Shown piece after piece: positions 24,821 to 32,495 of a stretch of DNA of 64,000 nucleotides. A model generated the notes under the pieces. It was not told the DNA's origin and did not search any database. It saw nothing but the letters and a program-made list of their open reading frames with translations. Position 1 is the stretch's first letter; every line of letters begins with the position of its first letter. A program made the position numbers and the translations under genes. This stretch comes from Cronobacter dublinensis subsp. dublinensis LMG 23823 (GTDB lineage: Bacteria > Pseudomonadota > Gammaproteobacteria > Enterobacterales > Enterobacteriaceae): contig NZ_CP012267.1 of NCBI RefSeq assembly GCF_001277235.1, positions 62,001 to 126,000 of the forward strand, written 5' to 3'.

Positions 24821-25591
24821 TCAGGATTCAGTGAACGCGAGCCTTGATTTAACGCGCTCAAGTGCCTGCAGATAATCAATGTTTTCAATTAACTGGTGCA
24901 GTTCGCGTGATTCACCGCCGGATTGCGCCAGCGCGTCTTCAATGAAAGGCGTATTACCGAAACGATTTAAAATAACATTTCTCTTTTGGGTGTCATTCAG
25001 GGAACAGAGCGTCATAAAGCGGAAACGTTTTTTATACGCGGCGTCATTTTTCAGCTGTTCCATCGCCTCGCAGGGGGCGGAAATAATGCAGCGGAACGGC
25101 GTCATCAGATACGGCTTAAGCGCCGTCAGCACCTGCATACCGGGCGACGGCTGGCCATTTTCATGGGCAAAAGCGTGCGTGCCGTCCAGATAAAGGATCA
25201 CTTTATGCCTGGCGGCCAGCTCCGTCGCCAGCGCCAGTTTCTTTTCCATTTCCGCTGCACTGGTATTACCTGCTGACAACGACACCAGATTTATTTCGGC
25301 CAGATGACAGTCTGGCTGAACCTGTAACAGATAACGGGAAAGATTACGGACAAAACAGGATTTCCCGACGCCTTCGTTTCCGGACACCACCAGGCTATTG
25401 GTATTCCGGCACGATAAAATCGCCAGTGCAGATAAAATTTCTGATTCCCGGTAGAGCACGTCAGGAATGTTTCCTGCCGCGAGCATGTTCATCAGATCGC
25501 TCGCATGAATGCCGTGCTCTTTTAACTGAGAATAGAACGCTTTTCTGTCCTGATGGTTTTCAATCGTGAACAGATGGGTGGGTTGTGTCAT
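24821..25591 (-). CDS. Orphan ClpB/ClpV-D1-like AAA+ protein with degenerate motifs
   Basis: Single AAA+ domain of 256 aa that aligns with the first ATPase module of ClpB: RESEILSALAILSCRNTNSLVVSGNEGVGKS corresponds to the ClpB RDEEI...GEPGVGKT region (named by segments). Walker A, GNEGVGKS (71-78), is intact. Walker B reads VILYLDG (131-137), with Gly replacing the catalytic Glu. The ClpB pore loop GAKYRGEFE is replaced by GNTSAAEME (108-116), so the aromatic translocation residue is gone. KRF (188-190) may keep the arginine finger. There is no N-domain, middle domain or second ATPase. It may bind but barely hydrolyse ATP, perhaps as a regulator. Function unknown. Confidence 0.8.
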   Translation of the reverse strand: MTQPTHLFTIENHQDRKAFYSQLKEHGIHASDLMNMLAAGNIPDVLYRESEILSALAILSCRNTNSLVVSGNEGVGKSCFVRNLSRYLLQVQPDCHLAEINLVSLSAGNTSAAEMEKKLALATELAARHKVILYLDGTHAFAHENGQPSPGMQVLTALKPYLMTPFRCIISAPCEAMEQLKNDAAYKKRFRFMTLCSLNDTQKRNVILNRFGNTPFIEDALAQSGGESRELHQLIENIDYLQALERVKSRLAFTES

Positions 25592-26151
25592 GTTATTTTC
25601 CTATAGCGTTTAATTACGAATGTAATAATTCCGCCCTCATTCATCGCTGAATAAGGCGTTAATCCGCTGCAGTTTAAGGGGCAACAAAATAATAATGGCG
25701 TCAGTTTACGGGCGCGCCGCACCAGAAGCCGGGGCTCTATTTCATCCCGGCCTTTTCCGCGTAGTTTCTGAGCGTTACGTTTTTGATAGCTTCTTGTTAA
25801 AACCCCGTTTTATTTCTGAATATCCTGGCAGGCGTTTAAATCCTGGCAGGAGAGCGGCACCTGCAGCGCCGGGCGGAATTGAAAGTTAAGCACTGCTAAC
25901 ATTTGTTTAAGCGTGAAGATAGGCAAAAATCTTAAAGGCGTCAACTGCCGAAATATTTATCGATAAATAAGTTATTCCGTTTCTGGCCAGGTGCTGAATT
26001 AAGATTTTCCTGAGTATTAATTGCGTGGGTAAAGAGGTAAGTTGTCCGGTTATTTTTTCAGGCGCTGTAGGTTATGCCTTTCCTGCGACAGGGCACAGCA
26101 ACCCATGAATGCGGACATGCGTTAAATGCAAGGCGGTGGATCGCAGGCAGT
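25592..26151. other. Non-coding stretch upstream of the AAA gene
   Basis: AT-rich gap of about 560 nt. It should hold the AAA promoter. A 14-bp palindrome, ATTTATCGATAAAT, lies at 25955-25968. Small reading frames here have no ribosome site or recognisable protein. Confidence 0.5.
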
Positions 26152-26172
26152 AAAAACCCCGCCGGAGCGGGG
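26152..26172 (-). terminator. Terminator after the amino-acid permease gene
   Basis: CCCCGC (26157-26162), CGGA loop, GCGGGG (26167-26172), with TTTTT on the minus strand. Confidence 0.85.
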
Positions 26173-26195
26173 TGGGTGTTAAACCCGTGTCATGC

Positions 26196-27449
26196 TCAGA
26201 ACAGACTGTACAGCAGCGCAGAAACGGTCAGCGCACCGCCGGTTGCCACGATGATAGCCGTAGGGCCGCGCAGGGCGCGCAGCGCGTCACGGGTGTAAAT
26301 CAGGTACGCGGGTATCAAAAACAGGAAGATGGCGGTCAGCGGGCCGCAGACAGTTTCAATCAGCGTGATGACGTCCGGATTGACGTAGACCACGGCGAAC
26401 GTCACCGCGAACATCGCCAGAAACGCGACGGTTTTCGCCTGTTTGCGTGCACCGCGCCCGGCAGCCAGCGTGGTCATGGTTTCCGCGACCGGCAGGCACA
26501 CCCCCAGGAATGATTTGGTCATCCCTACCATCGCGATAAACGGCGCGAGGGTAAACAGCAGATCCAGCCCACCCTGGCTCTGCATCACCGAAAGCATGTT
26601 GAGGTTTTCCGCTTTCGCTCGCATGAACGTCGCAGGCGGGTTCGCCAGCAGGCAGCTCAGCACGAAGAAAATAATGCTGAAGATAATCAGCGCATAGGCC
26701 ACGCGCACCACCCGTACCGACTTCGCTTCGCCGCCGTGGCCCTCTTCGCGATAGTACGACGCCAGCGGCGCAATCAGCGGGGCGGAACAAAGCGCAAATG
26801 AGATAAGCGGCAGCGTCAGCCAGATATTTTTAAACGCCTCGCCCGCGGGCTCTCCGGCAGGAATCAGCGGCATCGTGACGTTCGAAAGGCGCCATGCAGG
26901 AATCTGAATGATGGCTATCAGCAACAGCGACAGCGCAAACGGCAGCGCCAGCGCGCCCATCGCGCTGACCACTTTATCGCGCCCTTTACTCAGCACCAGA
27001 AAGAGCGCCGCCACCACGATAAACGCCAGCAGCGCCCGGTTAACGTGGGCCACCTGCAAACGGTTCACAAGATAATCCGTCAGCGCGTTAACCAGCGAGA
27101 TGGCGTAAACCAGCGTCACCGGGAAGTGCGCGACGCAGAAGAAAATCCGGATGGCGTCGCGCCCCTTCGCGCCGAAAAACGCGCCAAACAGCGGCAGCGC
27201 ATCGTCATCGGTGCGGTTATCGCGCATAAAGACGCGGCAGATAAGCACATGCGGCACCAGCGAGAGCGGCAAACTCAGCACCAGCAGAAGAAGAAAAACC
27301 AGCGGGCCGCGCGTGCCGATTTCGACAGGAAGAAAGAGGGTTCCTGCGCCAACCGTGGCGCCGTACACGCCCAGCATCCAGAGCGTGTCTCTGAATGTCC
27401 AGCCGGTACGAGCTGGCAGGCCGCTGTCCGTGGTGGTTGATATCGTCAT
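26196..27449 (-). CDS. HAAAP-family amino-acid permease (SdaC/TdcC/YhjV-like)
   Basis: Inner-membrane H+-coupled amino-acid symporter of 417 aa with about 11 helices. The first reads WMLGVYGATVGAGTLFLPVEIG, with the family's unwound GAG region; FALCSAPLIAPLASYYREE and MVGMTKSFLGVCLPVAETMTTL are also typical. Related proteins take up serine, threonine, tyrosine, tryptophan or a D-serine analogue; the substrate is not clear here, but the lack of aromatic-specific features places it nearer SdaC/YhjV. The ATG at 27449 is followed by MTISTTTDSG. It is a single gene with its own terminator, between mgtA and the AAA gene. Confidence 0.9.
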   Translation of the reverse strand: MTISTTTDSGLPARTGWTFRDTLWMLGVYGATVGAGTLFLPVEIGTRGPLVFLLLLVLSLPLSLVPHVLICRVFMRDNRTDDDALPLFGAFFGAKGRDAIRIFFCVAHFPVTLVYAISLVNALTDYLVNRLQVAHVNRALLAFIVVAALFLVLSKGRDKVVSAMGALALPFALSLLLIAIIQIPAWRLSNVTMPLIPAGEPAGEAFKNIWLTLPLISFALCSAPLIAPLASYYREEGHGGEAKSVRVVRVAYALIIFSIIFFVLSCLLANPPATFMRAKAENLNMLSVMQSQGGLDLLFTLAPFIAMVGMTKSFLGVCLPVAETMTTLAAGRGARKQAKTVAFLAMFAVTFAVVYVNPDVITLIETVCGPLTAIFLFLIPAYLIYTRDALRALRGPTAIIVATGGALTVSALLYSLF

Positions 27450-27632
27450 TTTTTTATACTTAAGGTTGGTGAATTAAAGAACACGTCATGCCCGTCTGTC
27501 AGGCCCTGACGGTTAACAACGCGCGAGATCCGCGCCGCAACAGGGGCCGCATCATATAGAAATCGGGCGTTAAATTCGAAGCCGGCGGGGAAAAAACCGT
27601 AAATAAACGCAGCGACTCGGCGCACGGAAGTC

Positions 27633-27654
27633 AAAAAGGGGCGACGGCCCCTTT
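27633..27654 (-). terminator. Terminator after mgtA
   Basis: AAAGGGGC (27635-27642), GACG loop, GCCCCTTT (27647-27654), with a T run on the minus strand. The rest of the gap up to the permease ATG is non-coding. Confidence 0.85.
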
Positions 27655-27676
27655 GTTTTGCAGCAGAGATTTTCGC

Positions 27677-30388
27677 TCAGAACCACTGGCCGAACCGGCG
27701 GATATAAAACCGTTTCATCAGCTGTGTGACCACACAATAGGCCAACAGAATACCGGCCAGCCACGGAAAATAGGCCAGCGGCAGCGGTACCAGGCCAATC
27801 CAGTGCCCGAGCGGCGAAAACGGGATCGCCACACCCACCGCCATCACGATAAACGTCGTCACCAGCACCGGTAACGCGGCGCGGCTCTGGATAAACGGGA
27901 TGTTGCGGGTGCGCAGCATATGCACCACCAGCGTCTGTGACAGCAGCCCTTCGACGAACCAGCCGGAATGAAACAGCGACTGCATCGCGGGCGTATTGGC
28001 TGCGAAGACAAACCACATCACCGCAAAGGTCGCGATATCAAACAGCGACGACGTGGGGCCAATCCACAGCATAAAGCACCGGATATTGGGCGCGTCCCAT
28101 TTACGCGGCTGCCGCAAAAACGCGTTATCCATGCGATCCCACGGCAGAGAGAGCTGCGAGATGTCGTACATCAGATTCTGCACCAGCAGATGAATAGCGA
28201 GCATCGGCAGGAACGGCAAAAACGCGCTTGCCACCAGCACTGAAAAGACATTGCCGAAGTTGGAGCTGGCGGTCATGTTCAGGTATTTGAGGATATTGCC
28301 GAACGTCTCGCGCCCGGTGATGACGCCCTCCTCCAGTACCCGCAGATCTTTTTCCAGCAGGATAATGTCCGATGCTTCCTTCGCGATATCCGCCGCGCTG
28401 TCGACGGAGATGCCCACATCCGCGTCGTGCAGCGCCGGCGCATCGTTAATGCCGTCGCCGAGAAACCCCACCGTGTGCCCGTTGCGCTGAAGCGCCTTCA
28501 GAATGCGCGACTTTTGCAGCGGCGTCAGCTTCGCGAAGATTGCGCACGTCTGCACCGCGTCAGCGAGCCGCGCATCGTCCATCGCCGCAATCTCATTGCC
28601 GGTCAGCATGACGCGATTATCGATGCCGACCTGCTCGCAGATGCGGGCGGCCACGAGTGGATGATCGCCGGTCAGCACTTTTACCGTTACGCCATGCTCC
28701 TGAAGCGCGGCGATGGCGTGCGCGGCGCTCTCTTTTGGCGGATCGAGAAACGTCAGTACGCCTTCGATAATGAGCCCGTTTTCGTCAGCCTCACTCAGCG
28801 GCTGGCCCAGGCCCGCTTCCGGGAGCACCCGCGTCGCCACCACCAGCACCCGCAGGCCCCGGGCATGGTAGTCGCGGGTTAAGCGCACAAACGCGTCGCG
28901 GCGCGCCTCATCAAGCGCATACACAGCGTCGCTTTTGCGGATATGCGTCGAGACCGAGAGCATCTCCTCCACCGCGCCTTTGCAGATAAGCGTTTGCTGA
29001 CGCTCTCCATAGCGCTCCACCACCACAGAGACGCGACGGCGCGCGAAATCAAAGGGCAGCTCGTCAATGTTGAAAGCGTCAGCGCGCCCGGCGGCTGGCA
29101 GTTTTTCCTGCCCGCACGCCAGCACCGCCCTGTCCATCAGGTTGGTTGTGCCGCTCAGACTGGCGCTGTTAAGCCAGGCAAGCGAGAGCACCGCGAGACT
29201 CTCCCGGCCCTCAGCGTCCAGATACCCTTCGAGCGCGATAGTATCCTGGGTGAGCGTGCCGGTTTTATCGGTACACAGGACATCCATCGCCCCGACGTTC
29301 TGAATGGCGTTAATGCGCTTCACAATGACCTTGCGACGCGCCATCACAATCGCGCCTTTCGCCAGGTTCGAGCTGACAATCATCGGCAGCATTTCCGGCG
29401 TCAGCCCGACGGCGACCGCCAGCGCGAAAAACGTCGCGTCTGTCCAGTCGCCTTTGGTGAAGCCATTAATCAGCAGTACCACCGGCACCATCACCAGCAT
29501 AAAGCGGATCAGCAGCCCGCTGACGCTATTTACGCCTTTATCAAACGCCGTCTGCGGGCGGCCCTCAAGGGATCGGGCAAGGGAGCCCAGCCAGGTTTGC
29601 GGGCCGGTCGCCACCACGACGCCGCGCGCAGTGCCGCTCGCCACGCTGGTGCCCATGAGGCAGATATTGCTACGGTCGGGAAGATTCACGTCCGCCGCCG
29701 GGCGCTGCGCAGACGACGCGCCTTTGCCCTGTACGTCAGCGGTGATGTCATATTTCTCCACCGGCAGGGATTCGCCGCTCAGTATCGCCTGACTGATAAA
29801 GAGATCGCGCGATGCCAGCAGCCGCAGATCCGCCGGAACCCGATCCCCTGCCGAGAGCAGTACGATATCGCCCGGCACCAGCGCCTCGACCGCAATCACC
29901 TGTTTTTCGCTCTCCTCATCATGGCCTGGACGGCGTAACACGGTCGCGGTGGTACGCACCATCGCTTTCAGCGTCTGCGCCGCCTTGTTGGTGCGAAACT
30001 CCTGCCAGAAACGCAGCAGGCCGCTCAGGAGCACCATCGTCACGATGATAGTCACGCCGGTCAGGTCGGTTTCCTGCCCGGCCCGCAGCGGATACACGTA
30101 GTCGGTGACAAAACTGATGAGCGCCAGCGCCATCAGTACATAAATAAACGGATTGTTAAACGCCTGGAGCAACTGCACCAGCGCGGGCGGCGCGTTGTCA
30201 TGCGCCACCTCGTTGGGGCCGCAGGTTTTAAGACGCGCGCAGGCCTCCTGCGCAGTTAATCCTCTCGCGTCGCTCTGCAGCCGCGCTAATGTCTGTTCCG
30301 CACATTCTGCTGACGCCGTTTCGATGCAGAAAACGTCCGCTTTATTTTTCGCGGCCTGGTTACGTTTTTTTTGATTGAGCTTTGCCAT
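27677..30388 (-). CDS. mgtA: P-type Mg2+-importing ATPase (MgtA/MgtB)
   Basis: P3B-type ATPase of 903 aa that imports Mg2+ (MgtA 898 aa, MgtB 908 aa). Actuator motif SGES is at 204-207, the phosphorylated Asp374 is in DKTGTLT, the ATP-domain and hinge motif GDGINDAP is near residue 650, and LTPEMLPMIV (329-338) is the ion-site helix. The N-terminus MAKLNQKKRN is basic, as in MgtA. A 335-nt leader with a Pro-rich leader peptide precedes it, so expression is probably controlled by leader translation, as for Salmonella mgtA and mgtB. No tandem PhoP box was recognised. MgtA and MgtB are not cleanly separable by eye. Confidence 0.93.
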   Translation of the reverse strand: MAKLNQKKRNQAAKNKADVFCIETASAECAEQTLARLQSDARGLTAQEACARLKTCGPNEVAHDNAPPALVQLLQAFNNPFIYVLMALALISFVTDYVYPLRAGQETDLTGVTIIVTMVLLSGLLRFWQEFRTNKAAQTLKAMVRTTATVLRRPGHDEESEKQVIAVEALVPGDIVLLSAGDRVPADLRLLASRDLFISQAILSGESLPVEKYDITADVQGKGASSAQRPAADVNLPDRSNICLMGTSVASGTARGVVVATGPQTWLGSLARSLEGRPQTAFDKGVNSVSGLLIRFMLVMVPVVLLINGFTKGDWTDATFFALAVAVGLTPEMLPMIVSSNLAKGAIVMARRKVIVKRINAIQNVGAMDVLCTDKTGTLTQDTIALEGYLDAEGRESLAVLSLAWLNSASLSGTTNLMDRAVLACGQEKLPAAGRADAFNIDELPFDFARRRVSVVVERYGERQQTLICKGAVEEMLSVSTHIRKSDAVYALDEARRDAFVRLTRDYHARGLRVLVVATRVLPEAGLGQPLSEADENGLIIEGVLTFLDPPKESAAHAIAALQEHGVTVKVLTGDHPLVAARICEQVGIDNRVMLTGNEIAAMDDARLADAVQTCAIFAKLTPLQKSRILKALQRNGHTVGFLGDGINDAPALHDADVGISVDSAADIAKEASDIILLEKDLRVLEEGVITGRETFGNILKYLNMTASSNFGNVFSVLVASAFLPFLPMLAIHLLVQNLMYDISQLSLPWDRMDNAFLRQPRKWDAPNIRCFMLWIGPTSSLFDIATFAVMWFVFAANTPAMQSLFHSGWFVEGLLSQTLVVHMLRTRNIPFIQSRAALPVLVTTFIVMAVGVAIPFSPLGHWIGLVPLPLAYFPWLAGILLAYCVVTQLMKRFYIRRFGQWF

Positions 30389-30515
30389 ACCGGCACCTGT
30401 ATTTCAGGCGTGACGAAACGCGGGCGCATCTCACCACCATAATTTCAAAGGCGCACGCCATTTCACCTTTAAAAAGAAAAAGGCGTACTTAAACGGTGTT
30501 AATTAAAAAAAGGAA

Positions 30516-30560
30516 TTACTGTAAAGGCGGAGGGAACAGGGCGGTGTGAAAGAAAAACAT
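30516..30560 (-). CDS. Leader peptide of the mgtA leader (MFFFHTALFPPPLQ)
   Basis: A 14-codon reading frame inside the mgtA leader: ATG at 30560, stop TAA at 30516-30518. The ribosome site AAGGAG lies 9 nt upstream. It contains three Phe in a row and three Pro in a row (PPP), the latter able to stall ribosomes that lack EF-P or charged Pro-tRNA. Salmonella mgtA has the Pro-rich MgtL and mgtB has MgtP, whose poor translation raises transcription of the transporter. The sequence differs from those, so this is a functional analogue by inference. It is too short for normal gene finders. Confidence 0.65.
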   Translation of the reverse strand: MFFFHTALFPPPLQ

Positions 30561-30731
30561 GGGTAAGCACTCCTTAATAACAACAGGAATAAAAGCTCGG
30601 GGTGCAATCAGAAGAAAAGTGCGTTGCTGCCCGCCGTGACAGGCAAACAGCGAGAGCGTCGTCGCGGGTTTGCCGGTTAATAAAATCGCGTGTCGCTGTT
30701 CAGGGTGAGATCTCCTCTGGAATTTTCCCGC

Positions 30732-30767
30732 AGTATAATGCCGGGCATGGCAAAGTAAACGCTTTAC
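30732..30767 (-). promoter_or_regulatory. Promoter of the mgtA transcript with overlapping palindromes
   Basis: On the minus strand TTTACT (30759-30754), 16 bp, TATACT (30737-30732). GTAAA/TTTAC (30755-30767) overlaps the -35, and ATGCCGGGCAT (30738-30748) fills the spacer. The leader would be about 335 nt. Confidence 0.55.
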
Positions 30768-30900
30768 GCCCGGCGGTTGACAGTGCGTTTAGCCTCGGCC
30801 ACCCGCATTAAAAAACGGTGCTTAAGACGCGCCAGAATAAGCCCGGGCGCGGTAATCGCTGGCGGGATAATGTCATTAATCAACGCGACGTTAATAGCTA

Positions 30901-30930
30901 AAAACGGCTTTCGTCAGCGGCGAAAGCCGT
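30901..30930 (-). terminator. Terminator after roxA
   Basis: ACGGCTTTCG (30904-30913), 7-nt loop, CGAAAGCCGT (30921-30930), followed by a T run on the minus strand. Confidence 0.85.
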
Positions 30931-30938
30931 CATTGTTA

Positions 30939-32060
30939 TTACTCGTCGAAATACCAGTAGCCCTGATTCACAAGCCCGGTGAGTTCTTCAACAAACGCCG
31001 GGTTATCCAGCGCATCGCCAAGCTCACGCTGGCCGAGTTCGGTAAAACGGCACAGCGCATCCGCCGCGCGCGGATCGACAGTTTCCAGCCGTTCGCTGTT
31101 AATGAAGAAACTTCCGCCGACGTTCAGCGCCCGCAGCCCGCTCAGGCGCGACAGCGTTTCGCCGCCTTTCAGGGCGTCGCGCACTTCCTGCGCGGTATAG
31201 GGCGGCTCGGCGGCTGCGATGTCCAGCTCGTGGCGCGGCGTGGTGACAAACGAACCGAACCACTGCCTGAAATCCTCCGGCTGATTAATCATGGACAGCA
31301 TCATGTCGCGCAGGCGGTCGAGCTCGTGCGTCTCCACGCGGCCCGGATGCTCGCGACAGGTGAGATCCGGGTCGCTGTAGTGCTCGCCGCCCAGATCGTT
31401 TTCCAGCGCATAATCCGCAAAGCTGCTGATCAAATCGCGGCCATTCGGCCCGCGAAAGCCGACGGAGTAGTTCAGCGCCGTCTCATGGGTAAAACCGTCG
31501 TGCGGGAAACCGGGCGGGATGTAGAGAATATCGCCCGGCGCCAGGTCTTCATCGATAATCGGCTCGAACGGATCGACATGCAGCAACGCCGGATGCGGGC
31601 AGAACTGACGCATCGGCAGCTTATTGCCCACGCGCCAGCGGCGTCGGCCCATCCCCTGAATAATAAACACGTCATACTGATCGATATGCGGCCCCACGCC
31701 GCCGCCCGGCACGGAAAACGAAATCATTAAATCGTCCAGCCGCCAGTCCGGCAGCACGCGGAAGGGACGCACCAGCTCAGCGGACGGCATATGCCAGTGG
31801 TTCACCGCCTGCGCCAGCAGCGACCAGCCGGTCTCGCCGAGCCCGTCGAAATGTTCAAACGGGCCATTGCTGGCGTGCCACTTGCCGTTGCTGTGGCTCA
31901 CGAGGCGGCTGTCCACTTCCGGCTCCATCGCGATCCCCGCCAGTTCGTCCGGCGTTATCGGGTCGATAAAATTCGCAAACGCCTGCTTCAGCACCACAGG
32001 TTTTTTCTGCCAGTATGTTTCTAAGAACGCCGGCCAGTTCAGATTAAGTTGGTACGCCAT
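30939..32060 (-). CDS. roxA: Ribosomal oxygenase RoxA (YcfD), 50S protein L16 arginine hydroxylase
   Basis: 2-oxoglutarate/Fe(II) JmjC-type oxygenase of 373 aa that hydroxylates Arg81 of ribosomal protein L16. The iron triad is complete: H125 and D127 in GPHIDQYD and H187 in IPPGFPHDG, at the same positions as in E. coli YcfD. The C-terminal winged-helix and dimer region is full-length. In E. coli the gene follows phoPQ on the chromosome. Here it stands alone on an apparent plasmid next to the mgtA leader, with its own terminator. It may be a second copy or a captured chromosomal gene. Confidence 0.95.
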   Translation of the reverse strand: MAYQLNLNWPAFLETYWQKKPVVLKQAFANFIDPITPDELAGIAMEPEVDSRLVSHSNGKWHASNGPFEHFDGLGETGWSLLAQAVNHWHMPSAELVRPFRVLPDWRLDDLMISFSVPGGGVGPHIDQYDVFIIQGMGRRRWRVGNKLPMRQFCPHPALLHVDPFEPIIDEDLAPGDILYIPPGFPHDGFTHETALNYSVGFRGPNGRDLISSFADYALENDLGGEHYSDPDLTCREHPGRVETHELDRLRDMMLSMINQPEDFRQWFGSFVTTPRHELDIAAAEPPYTAQEVRDALKGGETLSRLSGLRALNVGGSFFINSERLETVDPRAADALCRFTELGQRELGDALDNPAFVEELTGLVNQGYWYFDE

Positions 32061-32205
32061 GTCATCACACCAGTGAAGGATTGAGGGCGTGATTATAAGA
32101 AAGCTCGCCGCCGTGCCGCCTTGTCATGGGTCAAGCGCGGTGGCGCATTACCTGTGAACGCCATATTGCGGTATGATGAAGCAAACATTCACCGCCGGAG
32201 GGTGT

Positions 32206-32373
32206 ATGCATTATCTGCTCGAGCTGATTTCCGATCTGCTGATCTACTGGCCGTTCAGCCGCACCCCCACTCAGGAAAAGAACACGATCACCGGGCTGAA
32301 ATACCAGCCGCTGTTTACGGTGCCCTCGGACGATCCGCGCATGAAGAAGACCAAAGACACCCCGGCGGAGTAA
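32206..32373 (+). CDS. Small protein of unknown function (55 aa)
   Basis: Reading frame beginning MHYLLELISDLLIYWPFSRTP, with a hydrophobic N-terminal third (LLELISDLLIYWPF) and a charged, Lys/Pro-rich C-terminus ending KKTKDTPAE. GGAGGG (32197-32202) lies just before the ATG at 32206, although the spacing is short (about 4 nt); in-frame ATGs at 32173 and 32176 have no ribosome site. It diverges from roxA. I do not recognise the family. It could be a small membrane-associated protein. Confidence 0.5.
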   Translation: MHYLLELISDLLIYWPFSRTPTQEKNTITGLKYQPLFTVPSDDPRMKKTKDTPAE

Positions 32374-32495
32374 TCGCGTCGCCGCTACGCCGCTAATTAT
32401 CCCCGAAAACCCGCTTATATCGGCCCATCAGCGTTACCCGCAGAATGTTACGCTGCGTAACAATCCAGATACTGTCCTAATTTTAGACCGGGTGA

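Noticed and set aside
25695..25889. 64-codon frame upstream of the AAA gene
   Set aside because: Low-complexity Ala/Arg/Pro translation without ribosome site or homology that I recognise.
26074..26298. 74-codon frame across the permease terminator
   Set aside because: Crosses the hairpin at 26157-26172 and overlaps the permease end; no ribosome site.
30777..31730. 317-codon frame, plus strand, opposite roxA
   Set aside because: Shadow of roxA, whose catalytic residues all align with E. coli RoxA.
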